Shown here one piece after another: positions 1-8,101 of a stretch of 64,000 nucleotides of DNA (position 1 is the stretch's first letter; each line of letters opens with the position of its first letter). The DNA lies in contig CAVZAT010000004.1 of assembly GCA_963773335.1 (NCBI GenBank), forward strand, positions 1,550,001 through 1,614,000, read 5' to 3'. Position numbers and translations under genes: made by a program. Source of the DNA: UBA4742 sp963773335. Lineage in GTDB: Bacteria; Actinomycetota; Acidimicrobiia; Acidimicrobiales; Acidimicrobilacustridaceae. The notes below the pieces were generated by a model, which was given only the letters and a program-made list of their open reading frames with translations, did no database searches and was not told the DNA's origin.

Positions 1-125
1 ATCGCCTCGAAGGCGTTGGGGATCTCGGTCCGACTCGTGTTCGTGAGACCGAGCGTCTCGTAGAACTTGACCGTCGCGTCGAGGTCGCGAACGTTGATGC
101 AGTACTGACCGAGCCAGGCTTCCAT
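1..125 (-). CDS. VOC (glyoxalase-fold) family protein, N-terminal part only
   Basis: The gene runs off the left edge; only the first 41 residues are visible, starting MEAWLGQYCINVRDLDATVKF. The pattern of a short beta strand, then 'VRDLDATVKFYETLGL', is the typical first beta-alpha unit of vicinal-oxygen-chelate proteins, which fold as paired beta-alpha-beta-beta-beta modules and often bind a metal. The ATG is preceded on the minus strand by a GGGGAGA ribosome-binding site. It lies directly downstream of the Rieske remnant on the same strand, so it probably belonged to the same catabolic transcript. The substrate cannot be told. Confidence 0.7.
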   Translation of the reverse strand, partial: MEAWLGQYCINVRDLDATVKFYETLGLTNTSRTEIPNAFEA

Positions 126-177
126 TGTGGTCTCCCCCTTGGTGCTCGTCAGGCGTGGTGATGAGATCGTGCGCGGC

Positions 178-514
178 TCACATCGAATAGAACTGCTTGG
201 CCCACTCGCGCGGCTCGAGCACCTGACGTGGGGGCCCAGGTGCGGGCAGTACGCCTCGACCAGGTGCGGGGCGCCGTCCTCGCCTCGAAAGAGGACCACG
301 TCGACACGAAGACGTGGAAGGCCTTCGTCTCGCCCGACAGCAGGTCATGTGACCCGCCGACGATGTACCGGCCGTTGGGCAGCGGGAACGGAAACCGTGG
401 CTCGGAGGTTGCGGTCCTCACGATGGGTCGCCGCGACCGGTCGACGAGCGACTCGGGGTCGCTGGGCATCGGGAACCCCGCAAAGGTCTGGTGGCGAGAT
501 TCCGAGATGGTCAT
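178..514 (-). pseudogene. Rieske [2Fe-2S] oxygenase remnant, frameshifted and internally deleted
   Basis: The N-terminus (MTISESRHQTFAGFPMPSD, then a 'PNGRYIVGGSHDLLSGETKAFHVF' type segment) matches the start of Rieske oxygenase alpha subunits of the KshA type. After about position 312 the frame shifts by one base; the next frame reads VDVVLFRGEDGAPHLVEAYC, followed by PHLG, which is the first cluster-ligand half (C-P-H-x-G). Shortly after, in a third frame, it reads VLEPREWAKQFYSM and stops, which resembles the C-terminal end of such enzymes. About 250 residues, including the second C-x2-H pair and the mononuclear iron site, are missing. The product cannot be a working oxygenase. It overlaps no neighbour: the amidohydrolase ends 10 bases upstream. 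Either a real deletion or an assembly collapse explains it. Confidence 0.6.
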
Positions 515-524
515 CGTGGCGCCT

Positions 525-1757
525 TCAGACCGACGCGACAGCAGGGATGGGCAGGTCGGTGGGCGCGATCTCACCGTGCACGTCGGCGACCGTCGGACCG
601 ATCTTGTCGACCAGCGGCGCGAGCGCCTCGAGATCCAGGCCATAGACCGAGGCCGCGGTCATCCCGAGCATGCGCCGGGTCTCGTCCTCGGGGACGTCGC
701 GGAAGCGCTCGCGGATCCAGTAGCGCGTGTAGGGATAGGTGCCTTCGGGGTGGGGCAGGTCGTTCCCCCACATGATGTTGTCCACACCGATGAGGTGGCG
801 GCGCTCGATGTCGTCCTCGCCAGGCGTGGATGCCCCGAAGAAGCAGTTGCGGTCGAGGTAGTCGCTCGGCTTCATCGACAGGCCCTGGCGGAACGCATCA
901 CCGAACTTGCGGGTGTTGTGACCGCCGACGTACTTCTCGTCCATCTTGCGCAGGAGATCCGGGACCCACCAGGCGCCGTTCTCGGCCATCGAATACCGCA
1001 GGTTCGGATGCCGTTCGAAGATCCCACCCCAGATCAGCACCGCCAGAGGCCGCCCGGCCCACCAGCCGGCCTCGGAGGCGTAGATCTGCAGGAAACCCGG
1101 CCCGAGGGAGAGGTCGCTCGGCCCGGCACCCGAGTGCGTGTGCAGCACGAGGCCGAGCTCCTCGGTCAAGGACCACAGCGGCTCATACGACGGGTCGTTG
1201 TACGCGGGCCGGTCGAACCATCGCGTCGGTATGAGGATGCCCTTGTGGCCCTGGTCGGCGGCTTCGCGGACCAAGGCCAGAACCGTGTCCAGGTCGGGGA
1301 TGATCGCCGGGATCACGGCGACGCCGATGCGCCGGAGCGGCTCGTCGCGAACGAAGTCGGCCAACCAGCGATTGTGCGCGCGGCTGCCGGCGACCGCGTC
1401 GTCGGTGTTCTCGGACGATCCGGCCAGACCGGTACCGAACGGCGACGCAGCCACGCGTCCCGTCCCGAGCACGTCGGCATCGGGGAACAGCACCTCGGCC
1501 ACGACACCCTCGCGATCGAGCACCGCGTTGCGCGTGTCGCCGTCGTAGGCGGCCTTCAGCTCGGCATCGCCCGTCTCCTCCTCCCACCCCTCGCGGAAGC
1601 TGCTGTTCGGATCGCCGAACGACGCCCGGAGCTCCTCCGACGCTCGCTGGTGTTCGTCGAACCGGTCACGAAAGCCTGGGTCCAAGTACTCGCGATAGAT
1701 CGTGGCCGGCGGCCCGGCGTGGCCGTCCGCGGAGATGACGGTGTAGCGCTCGGTCAC
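525..1757 (-). CDS. Amidohydrolase-2 family TIM-barrel metal-dependent hydrolase
   Basis: A 410-residue protein beginning MTERYTVISADGHAGPP. The early D-G-H triplet takes the place of the H-x-H metal motif found in many actinobacterial members of the amidohydrolase-2/ACMSD-like family, and later VLHTHSGAG and MAENGAWW segments fit the barrel strands that carry further ligands. These enzymes hydrolyse or decarboxylate ring compounds and sit in the cytoplasm; the substrate is not identifiable here. The GTG start is preceded by a strong GGGGAGGA site. It is followed 10 bases later by the Rieske remnant, and such hydrolases often pair with Rieske oxygenases in aromatic or steroid catabolism. The frame is intact, unlike its neighbour. 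Confidence 0.85.
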   Translation of the reverse strand: MTERYTVISADGHAGPPATIYREYLDPGFRDRFDEHQRASEELRASFGDPNSSFREGWEEETGDAELKAAYDGDTRNAVLDREGVVAEVLFPDADVLGTGRVAASPFGTGLAGSSENTDDAVAGSRAHNRWLADFVRDEPLRRIGVAVIPAIIPDLDTVLALVREAADQGHKGILIPTRWFDRPAYNDPSYEPLWSLTEELGLVLHTHSGAGPSDLSLGPGFLQIYASEAGWWAGRPLAVLIWGGIFERHPNLRYSMAENGAWWVPDLLRKMDEKYVGGHNTRKFGDAFRQGLSMKPSDYLDRNCFFGASTPGEDDIERRHLIGVDNIMWGNDLPHPEGTYPYTRYWIRERFRDVPEDETRRMLGMTAASVYGLDLEALAPLVDKIGPTVADVHGEIAPTDLPIPAVASV

Positions 1758-1815
1758 GAAGTCCTCCCCGATGGCATCTTCTAGGATTCAATACGATAAT
1801 TAGTTTGAAATCAAG
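1758..1815 (-). promoter_or_regulatory. AT-rich promoter region of the amidohydrolase gene
   Basis: An abruptly AT-rich patch immediately upstream of the hydrolase start. GATTCAA (1786-1792) and TTGAAATC (1805-1812) form an imperfect inverted repeat separated by 12 bases, a layout usual for a regulator-binding site. No confident -35/-10 pair can be fixed by eye. Confidence 0.35.
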
Positions 1816-2006
1816 CGACGCTCGGGGCAACAGGGAGAGGGCAATGGTGACCGAGCGGCTGGGCATGAGCGTCCCGGGCCTCGACCACCCACGTCGCCGG
1901 TCGAGAGGAGCTGCTCCGCTTGGCCGAGTGGGCCCGGGACACGGGTGCGATCCCTCTAGCCGCCGTGGAAACCGCTGGTGCTCGCCGATGAGCCCACCGA
2001 CCGAGA

Positions 2007-2271
2007 TCAGTCGTGGTGCGATCGATCGGTGCGGTCCAACTGCACGGCGTTGGCCAGCAACCCGACACCCAGCAGAGCCACGATCACCCCACCGCCGACC
2101 ATCGAATTGGTGATCGGCTTGCTCATCAGAGCGTAGATCACCATTCCAACCGCCAACACGAGACTGACGGCCCCCACGACCGCGCGAGAAGTCGGCGACG
2201 TAATTGTGGCGATCGTTCTGGGCGCCACCGGGACCGCCGATGATCTGCCTCCTCTGCACTCGCTCGACCAT
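2007..2271 (-). CDS. Small membrane protein, probable single frameshift
   Basis: Read from 2271, frame one gives MVERVQRRQIIGGPGGAQND and continues to ADFSR. At about 2180 the reading continues in a neighbouring frame as AVVGAVSLVLAVGMVIYALM, then a second hydrophobic stretch (VGGGVIVALLGVGLLANAV), and stops after DRTDRSHHD. Joined, this is about 88 residues with a basic N-terminus and two membrane helices, a common plan for small actinobacterial envelope proteins. Neither frame alone is convincing, since the upstream part of the second frame is low-complexity arginine-rich sequence. The family is unknown to me, and the join is inference. Confidence 0.4.
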
Positions 2272-2437
2272 CCCAGGCTAGCCGGACCCAGATGAGAGTC
2301 TGGTGAGCCCGAGAGGAGCGAACACATCTTCCGCCTGGGGCACCATGTTCGTCCCCATCTGGCCGCAGATCGGCGACACCGCACCCCGGCAGGCGTCCCC
2401 CAGAGGCGAGATCGGTCGTGCTGGGTACGGTCAGACC

Positions 2438-2665
2438 ATGAGCGAGACCCCGATGACCGACGAAGAGACCCGTGTGCTGATGGCGGTGGCCGCCGCCGGG
2501 ACTGCCGGCACGGGTACCGAGCCCCTGGCCGTCCGCACCGGGCTGGAGAAGGTGGTGATCCTCGACCACCTCAGCCGGTTCTGGGACCAGGGGCTGGTCG
2601 AGCAGATGGAGGGCATCCGGGGTCTCTACCGGATCACCGACGCGGGACGCGGCCGGCTTCGGTGA
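2438..2665 (+). CDS. Small winged-helix-like protein, uncharacterised
   Basis: A 75-residue protein, MSETPMTDEETRVLMAVAAA onward. The alternation of helices followed by 'VVILDHLSRFWDQGLVEQME' and 'GLYRITDAGRGRLR' resembles the recognition helix and beta wing of MarR/PadR-type winged helices, with the final 'YRITDAGRxRL' being very typical of that fold. It lacks the flanking dimerisation helices of full regulators, so it may act as a small DNA-binding protein or only share the fold. It stands alone between the small membrane protein (opposite strand) and the methyltransferase (opposite strand, converging). Confidence 0.6.
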   Translation: MSETPMTDEETRVLMAVAAAGTAGTGTEPLAVRTGLEKVVILDHLSRFWDQGLVEQMEGIRGLYRITDAGRGRLR

Positions 2666-2674
2666 GCACCTGCT

Positions 2675-3244
2675 CTACGGGGCGCTGGTCGGCCTGGTGC
2701 TCGAGCGGCGGTGGAGCGACACCGCATAGGAGCCGTCACCGGGATACGGATCGCCCGACCAGGTCGACCACCGCTGGTCCAACGCCAACCCGACCGTTGC
2801 GCAGTCGTAGTCGTAGCGATCGATCCCGTAGCCCCGATCCAGCTGGAAGCCGGCCACCAGAGCTCCGCCCGGCTTCAGGTGTCGGGCACACCCGGCCACC
2901 AGTGCCCCCTGCGTGCCGGCGGGCGTGAACAACGGTACGTTGCCGGCCATCACCACCACGTCGAACCGGCGGTCCAGGTCGAGGTCGGACACGTCGGATT
3001 CGATCCAGGTGACGTCAGGCGCCAGGCGACGCGCCGTGGCCAACATGGACCGGTCGGCATCGACGCCCACCACCTCGATGCCGCGGCTGGCCAGCTCGAT
3101 GCCCACCCGCCCCGAGCCACAGCCGGCGTCGAGCACGCAGTTCGGAGCCAGCCCGGCCACGAAGTCCGCCTCACCGTGGACGTGCACGCCCGACGCGGCC
3201 AACTCGTCGAAGCGATGCTGGTAGCGATCGCCGTCCCAGGTCAT
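2675..3244 (-). CDS. Class I SAM-dependent methyltransferase
   Basis: A 189-residue protein, the usual length of a minimal Rossmann-fold methyltransferase. Motif I is VLDAGCGSGRVG at about residues 37-48, followed by an acidic residue at the end of strand 2 (VVGVDAD) that should bind the ribose of S-adenosylmethionine, and a motif IV-like DVVVMAGNV. The later HLKPGGALVAGF is the standard strand-5 segment. The acceptor substrate cannot be inferred. It starts just downstream of a 30-residue open frame and converges on the small winged-helix gene with only a 9-base gap. Confidence 0.85.
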   Translation of the reverse strand: MTWDGDRYQHRFDELAASGVHVHGEADFVAGLAPNCVLDAGCGSGRVGIELASRGIEVVGVDADRSMLATARRLAPDVTWIESDVSDLDLDRRFDVVVMAGNVPLFTPAGTQGALVAGCARHLKPGGALVAGFQLDRGYGIDRYDYDCATVGLALDQRWSTWSGDPYPGDGSYAVSLHRRSSTRPTSAP

Positions 3245-3257
3245 CGCGTGTGACCCG

Positions 3258-3355
3258 AGCTCAGCCGTACCAGCCGGCCCCGTCGGCGATGACGTCGACG
3301 TTGCCGGTCAGGTCGACGCCTGCTCTGCGCACGGTGATTCCCTTCCCCACCATCC
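3258..3355 (-). other. Short open frame or gene remnant between two real genes
   Basis: An ATG preceded by CCAGG opens a frame of about 30 codons (MVGKGITVRRAGVDLTGNVD, ending GAGWYG) in the gap between the SnoaL-like gene and the methyltransferase, on the same strand. It could be a micro-protein or the tail of a lost gene. There is no family match I recognise and no way to judge expression from sequence alone. Confidence 0.2.
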
Positions 3356-3428
3356 TGGGAGGCCCCAGACCCCGTGAAGGTATCAGTCGGCCCCGACGAG
3401 ACGGCACCATCGAGGACCGGCCCGATGG

Positions 3429-3890
3429 TCAGTCCCGGGGCACACCGAACGCCGGGCCCATGTTGTGGGCCCAGGACTTCTCCTCGCGGCGACCAGCGAT
3501 GCGCCAGCCCTGCTCGGTGCGGACGAATTGGTCGAGGTACCAGAGGCCGCAGAAGAAGACACGGGGTTCGCCCGGGTCGTCGGCCGGCCGGGGGACCACC
3601 ATGGGGTTGAAGCACATCGTGCGCCCCGTGGCCCGGTCCCCGTCGATCTCGAGCACCGGGTTGGCCACCAGGTGCTGGGAGCCCGCGAACCCGACCATCA
3701 CCTCAGCCAACCAGTCCCGGATCTCGGCCACCGAGCCCGCCGCGCCGCCGAAGGCGGAGTAGTCGATCACGGCATCGGGGGTGAACAGGTCCTCGAACTC
3801 GTCCCACGACTGCGTGTCCACCGCGTGCGCGTAGCGGACCATGAGGTCCATCAGCTCGAGGCGGTCGGAGATCTCTTGCTGGCTGAGCAT
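3429..3890 (-). CDS. SnoaL-like / NTF2-fold protein
   Basis: A 153-residue protein. The N-terminal helix (LSQQEISDRLELMDLMVRYA) followed by AVDTQSWDEFEDLFTPDAVIDY is the classic opening of the SnoaL_4 (ring-hydroxylating dioxygenase beta-like) cone fold. The C-terminal strands contain FCGLWYLDQFVRTEQGWRIA and a conserved 'GRREEKSW' type end. Such proteins act as small hydratases, isomerases or dioxygenase partners on polycyclic or steroid-like substrates. It is one of three SnoaL-like genes in this window (others at 15774 and 20085). The frame is intact. Confidence 0.8.
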   Translation of the reverse strand: MLSQQEISDRLELMDLMVRYAHAVDTQSWDEFEDLFTPDAVIDYSAFGGAAGSVAEIRDWLAEVMVGFAGSQHLVANPVLEIDGDRATGRTMCFNPMVVPRPADDPGEPRVFFCGLWYLDQFVRTEQGWRIAGRREEKSWAHNMGPAFGVPRD

Positions 3891-4038
3891 GACCAGATCA
3901 TGCCTGATCCGTGCCCGAACGGCCGCCTCGGCGCCGGCGACGTCCGACCACCACGATCAGCACCGTCTCCACGCCCACCGGGGCCGAGCGTGGAGACCGA
4001 CCAGAACCGCTGGGCGCGCCCGACCATCGCCCGCTATG

Positions 4039-4052
4039 ATTTAGCACTAATC
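4039..4052. promoter_or_regulatory. Candidate operator ATTTAGCACTAATC upstream of the B12-type regulator
   Basis: The motif TTAG-CA-CTAA lies 19 bases before the regulator start. The same 12-mer ATTTAGCACTAA recurs at 5954-5965 before the FAD oxidoreductase gene. Two identical copies flanking one regulator and its putative target suggest autoregulation plus target control. Confidence 0.5.
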
Positions 4053-4070
4053 CCGACGCCCGGAGCTTGC

Positions 4071-4961
4071 ATGCCCTCCTCGTCGCCCACCCCCGCTGCG
4101 GGTTCCGTCACGTTGCTCGAGGCCGCCGGCCAGCTCGGCGTCCACTACATGACGGCCTATCGCTACGTGCGCACGGGTCGGCTGAACGCCCACCAGCAGG
4201 GATCCCAGTGGTTCGTGACCCAGCGCGACCTGGACCGGTTCACCCGACGACCGCCGACCCCCTCCCGACATCGATCCCGGGCCGACCACGTCGGTCGACT
4301 CATCGCTCGCCTGACGGCCAGCGACGAGGCCGGGGCCTGGACCGTGGTCCAGCGAGCGCTGGCCGGTGGCGTGTCCCCCACCGAGCTCTACCTGCGCGTG
4401 CTGAGCCCGGCCATGGCGGAGATCGGTGATCGGTGGGCCCGGGGCCAGGTCTCGGTGGGCCAGGAGCATCAGGCCTCGGCCGTCATGGTTCGACTGGTGG
4501 GTCGGCTGGGCCCGCTGTTCAGCCGGCCGGGACGGGATCGGGGCACCGTGGTCCTGGGTGCCCCGGTGGGCGACCGCCACAGCCTGCCCGGCGCCCTGTT
4601 CGCCGACCTGCTGCGCGACCACGGCCTGCACGTGGTGCAGCTCGGCGCCGACACGCCTCTCGAGTCGTTCGTGGAGACCGCCCGAGCCACCGACCGGCTG
4701 GTCGCGGTGGGCGTCGGCGTGACACTGGACGGCAACGAACCGGCGGTGGCCGGTGTGGTTGCCGCCCTGCACCGGGCCGAGCTCGGGCCGGTGGTCGTGG
4801 GCGGCCACGGTGTGGCCGCGCTGGCGCCGGAGCAGGACCTGGGCGCGGACCACGTCGTGCGCCCGGACGGGCCCGGGTCAACCGACGCGCTGGTGCTGTT
4901 CGACGGCCTGGCCGACGACGCCCAGCGGGCCCGCCGCCGAGCTCGACGGAGCGGGTCGTGA
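4071..4961 (+). CDS. MerR-type regulator with cobalamin-binding light-sensor module (LitR/CarH-like)
   Basis: A 296-residue protein in three parts. Residues about 12-60 are an excisionase/MerR-type helix-turn-helix (VHYMTAYRYVRTGRLNAHQQ). Residues about 72-150 are a four-helix bundle holding W122, E132 and H133 in W-x9-EH spacing, the signature that packs over adenosylcobalamin in CarH-type photoreceptors. Residues about 155-285 are a B12-binding Rossmann domain with D168-x-H170 followed by a proline where the canonical D-x-H-x-x-G has glycine. CarH/LitR proteins repress in the dark as AdoCbl tetramers and release DNA on illumination. The residue after W122 is alanine, whereas CarH has a histidine there, so the photochemistry may differ. 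The start overlaps nothing, and the stop overlaps the next gene's GTG (GTGA). Confidence 0.8.
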   Translation: MPSSSPTPAAGSVTLLEAAGQLGVHYMTAYRYVRTGRLNAHQQGSQWFVTQRDLDRFTRRPPTPSRHRSRADHVGRLIARLTASDEAGAWTVVQRALAGGVSPTELYLRVLSPAMAEIGDRWARGQVSVGQEHQASAVMVRLVGRLGPLFSRPGRDRGTVVLGAPVGDRHSLPGALFADLLRDHGLHVVQLGADTPLESFVETARATDRLVAVGVGVTLDGNEPAVAGVVAALHRAELGPVVVGGHGVAALAPEQDLGADHVVRPDGPGSTDALVLFDGLADDAQRARRRARRSGS

Positions 4962-5959
4962 ACCGAGCCCGCGACGTGCTGGCCCAGTCAGTCGATCTGG
5001 CCCTGGAGGCCACGGTGGTGCTGAGCTTCTCGAAGGTCGGCTACCAGGTGCGGCGCCGGGTGTTCGACTGGACCGACGTGTCCGGGGCGCTGGACGGGCG
5101 GGTGGTGGTGGTCACGGGCGCCACGTCCGGGCTGGGCCGCGCCCTGGCCCGCCGGTTGGCCCGTCTGGGAGCCACGTTGGTGGTGACCGGGCGCGACGTC
5201 GAACGCACGCGACGAGCCCGAGCCGAACTGGTGGCGGAGACGGCCAACCCCGCCATCCAGGACCGGGCCGCCGATCTGGGACGGCTCGACCAGGTCGTCA
5301 CGCTGGCCGAGCGGATCCGCGACGACCACGGCCGCCTCGATGCCCTCGTCCACAACGCCGGCGCCCTGGTCCACGACCACCGGCGCACCCCCGACGGACT
5401 CGAGCTCACCGTCCAGACCCATGTGGTGGCGCCGTTCCTGCTCACCTGCCTCCTGCTCGACCGCCTGGCCGAGACGCCCGACAGCCGGGTGGTGACCGTC
5501 ACCTCGGGCGGGCTGTACACCCAGCGGCTGGGCGATCTCGACGCCGACCTCGACCCTCGGCCCGACCAGTTCGACGGCGTGGTGGCCTATGCCCGGGCCA
5601 AGCGCGCCCAGGTGGTGCTCACCCGGGAGTGGGCCCGGCGCGCCGCGGGCCCGCGGGGTCGCCTTCCACGTGGTGCACCCGGGTTGGGTGGACACGCCGG
5701 GGCTGGCCGCGGCCCTCCCCGGGTTCCACCGGCGGATGGCCCGGTGGCTTCGCACCCCCGACCAGGGCGGCGACACCATCGCCTGGTTGGCCGTGGCCCC
5801 CGATCCGACCCGCCACCGGGCGGGCACCTGTGGTTGGACCGTCACCACCGGTGGTCCGACAAGGTGCCTTGGACGGTCACCTCAGCGTCCACCGCGGATG
5901 GCCTGTGGCACTGGGTGTCGGATCGCGCCGACTTGGGTACCCTCCGGGTCAGTATTTAG
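4958..5959 (+). CDS. SDR-family oxidoreductase (two compensating frameshifts)
   Basis: A GTG start overlaps the regulator stop by four bases. The protein opens with a hydrophobic helix, then VVVVTGATSGLGRALARRLA, the TGxxxGxG NAD(P)-binding motif of short-chain dehydrogenases; later come the NAG motif (LVHNAGALV) and a YARAK catalytic pair preceded by VTVTSGG. At about 5650 the homologous sequence (GVAFHVVHPGWVDTPGLA) continues in another frame, and at about 5825 it returns to the first (HLWLDRHHRW, as in DHRS12-type SDRs). Read through, the product is about 333 residues, normal for this group. The stop lies inside the second operator-like motif. Being translationally coupled to the regulator, it likely belongs to the same response. 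Confidence 0.7.
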   Translation: MNRARDVLAQSVDLALEATVVLSFSKVGYQVRRRVFDWTDVSGALDGRVVVVTGATSGLGRALARRLARLGATLVVTGRDVERTRRARAELVAETANPAIQDRAADLGRLDQVVTLAERIRDDHGRLDALVHNAGALVHDHRRTPDGLELTVQTHVVAPFLLTCLLLDRLAETPDSRVVTVTSGGLYTQRLGDLDADLDPRPDQFDGVVAYARAKRAQVVLTREWARRAAGPRGRLPRGAPGLGGHAGAGRGPPRVPPADGPVASHPRPGRRHHRLVGRGPRSDPPPGGHLWLDRHHRWSDKVPWTVTSASTADGLWHWVSDRADLGTLRVSI

Positions 5960-5967
5960 CACTAAAT
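5954..5967. promoter_or_regulatory. Perfect 14-base inverted repeat ATTTAG-CA-CTAAAT before the FAD oxidoreductase
   Basis: Overlaps the SDR stop codon and ends 16 bases before the next start. It shares ATTTAGCACTAA with the site at 4039. A likely operator for the adjacent cobalamin-type regulator. The downstream GGGAGAGG (about 5971-5978) is a good ribosome-binding site. Confidence 0.55.
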
Positions 5968-5983
5968 TCTGGGAGAGGACCGG

Positions 5984-7301
5984 ATGAAGATCGCCATCGT
6001 GGGAACCGGGATCTCGGGACTGGTGTGCGCCCACCACCTCCACCGTCGCCACGACGTCATCGTGTTCGAGGCCAACGACTATGTGGGCGGCCACACCCAT
6101 ACGGTCGACGTGGCGTTGGACGGCAGGTCCCACGCGGTCGACACCGGGTTCATCGTCTACAACGAAGACAACTACCCCGAGTTCACGCGCCTGCTGGACG
6201 AGCTGGGCGTCGCCACCCGACCGACCTCCATGAGCTTCAGCGTCCGAGACGAGACGTCCGGGCTCGAGTACCGGGCCGCCGGGCTGCACGGCGTGTTCGC
6301 CCAACGGGCCAACCTGGTCGACCCACGCTTCGGGCGCATGCTGGTCGACGTCGTCCGCTTCAACCGGCGGGCCCGGGCCCTGCTGGACCGCCACCAGGCG
6401 GCCGTCGCGACCGGCAACCAGACCGAGGTGGCCCGACTCGAGTCGTGGACCCTCGACGATCTGGTGGCCCAGACCGGCTGCGCAGAGATGTTCGTGACCC
6501 ACTACCTGGTGCCGCTGGGCGCGGCCATCTGGTCGGCCGACCCGGATCGCTTCACCCGATTCCCGGCCGTCTCCTGGTCCCGGTTCATGGACAACCACGG
6601 CCTGCTCCACGTGCGCGGCACCCCCCACTGGCGCACGGTCACCGGGGGTTCGCGCCGATACGTCGACGCGCTGATCGCTCCGTTCGCCGACCGCATCCGC
6701 CTGGCCACGCCAGTGACCAAGATCCGCCGGCACCGCAGCCCCGCCGGCCGCGTCGAGGTGGAGGTGCTCAGCTCCCCAACGGGTCCCGAGCGGTTCGATG
6801 CGGTGATCCTGGCCAGCCACAGCGACCAGGCCCTCCGGCTGTTGAGCGACCCCAGCGAGGCCGAACGCGACATCCTGGGGGCCTTGACCTACCAGCCCAA
6901 CGTGGCCACCCTGCACACCGATGCCGCGCTTCCTGCCCCGGCGGCCCGCGGCCCGGGCCTGCTGGAACGCCCACGTGGGTGCGCCGGCCCACGCCCGCGA
7001 CGGCGCGCCCGCCACCTCGTTGACCTACTGGATGAACGCCCTCCAGGGCATCGAGTCGCGCCGGCCGCTACTGGTCACCTTGAACCGTCACGACGAGATC
7101 GATCCGGCCACGGTCCTGGGTCGCTACGACTACGACCATCCCGTGTTCGACCTGGACGCCCTGGCCGCCCAGCGCCGTCGCCGCGAGATCCAGGGCGTGG
7201 ACGGGACCTGGTTCGCCGGCGCCTACTGGGGCTACGGCTTCCACGAGGACGGGGTGCGGTCAGGACTCGACGTGTGCCGGTCGATCGACGCCGGCCCGTG
7301 A
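5984..7301 (+). CDS. FAD/NAD(P)-binding amine-oxidase-like protein (one frameshift)
   Basis: MKIAIVGTGISGLVCAHHLH gives the GxGxxG dinucleotide site at the N-terminus, and VFEANDYVGGHTHTV is the second FAD contact typical of protoporphyrinogen-oxidase-like flavoproteins. The frame breaks at about 6925, and the missing sequence (PRRPAARACWNAHVGAPAHA) resumes at once in the next frame and continues to 7301, with TSLTYWMNALQGI and a terminal GSGL-like DVCRSIDAG segment. Full length is about 439 residues, as in the family usually found beside DUF1365 and cyclopropane synthase. In that conserved trio it is thought to act on membrane fatty acyl chains under photooxidative stress; the exact reaction is not established here. 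The next gene starts on its last stop base. Confidence 0.75.
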
Positions 7302-8101
7302 TGGCCACCGGCGCGACGAGACCGGTGCGCACGCTCTACGAGGGATGGGTCGGCCACGATCGCCCCGGGCCGCCCGAGCACCGGTTCCGCGCCCGGGCCA
7401 CCCTGGTGCTGCTGGACCTCGCTGAGCTCGATGACGTCGTCGACGCCACACCGCTGTGGTCGGCTCACCGGTGGGCCCCGGTGCAGTTCCGTCGCCGCGA
7501 CTACCTGGACGGCACCGACCAGGCCCTGTCCGAGGCACTGGCCGAGCTGGTCGAGGCCCGCACCGGTCGGCGTCCTGCGGGGTCGATGCGCATGCTCACC
7601 CAGCTCCGTCGGTTCGGCTGGCTGTTCAACCCCCTGAGCATCTACTGGTGCGACGGGGCCGACGGCTCGACCGAGGCGGTGGTCCTGGAGGTGACCAACA
7701 CCCCTCGGCACGAGCGACACTGGTACGTGCTCGATGGACCGCGCGCCGACGGGTTCGCCAAGGAGCTCCACGTGTCACCGTTCCTGCCCATGGACCTCAC
7801 CTACCGGCTCCGCATCGACAGGGCCTCGGGCGGCGCCGAGGCGCACCGGCCGTCGCGCCTGGAGGTGCGCCTGGAGGCCCAGGATGAGGGCCGCACCGTG
7901 CTCGACACCCACCTGGACCTGCGGCGCATCGAGCTGACCCCGGCCCACGCGGTGGCCTCGCTGGTGCGCCACCCCCTGGCCACCGTGGGCGTGTCCGCCA
8001 ACATCCATCGCCAGGCCGGCTCCCTTTGGGCCAAGCGGGCCCCGGTCTTCTCCCACCCCGACCGCCGCTCCGACCACCCCACCGATCGCGTGCGGACGTG
8101 A
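7301..8101 (+). CDS. DUF1365 family protein
   Basis: A 266-residue protein. Typical family landmarks are the early TLYEGWVGHDR and HRF positions, the segment RMLTQLRRFGWLFNPLSIYW (strongly conserved PLSxY/F-W), VVLEVTNTPRHERHWYVL and the KELHVSPFLPMDLTY block. DUF1365 proteins occur almost always between an FAD oxidoreductase and a cyclopropane-type methyltransferase, exactly as here, and in Rhodobacter relatives of this set are induced by singlet oxygen. No biochemical activity can be read from the sequence. Its ATG overlaps the previous stop by one base, and its TGA overlaps the following GTG, so the three genes are translationally coupled. Confidence 0.88.
   Translation: MATGATRPVRTLYEGWVGHDRPGPPEHRFRARATLVLLDLAELDDVVDATPLWSAHRWAPVQFRRRDYLDGTDQALSEALAELVEARTGRRPAGSMRMLTQLRRFGWLFNPLSIYWCDGADGSTEAVVLEVTNTPRHERHWYVLDGPRADGFAKELHVSPFLPMDLTYRLRIDRASGGAEAHRPSRLEVRLEAQDEGRTVLDTHLDLRRIELTPAHAVASLVRHPLATVGVSANIHRQAGSLWAKRAPVFSHPDRRSDHPTDRVRT

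Noticed and set aside
228..1784. Long plus-strand frame of 518 codons opposite the amidohydrolase
   Set aside because: A shadow frame: Arg/Gly/Val-rich with no motif, opposite a gene with conserved family motifs. The same holds for similar long frames at 12000-14057 and 29292-30743.
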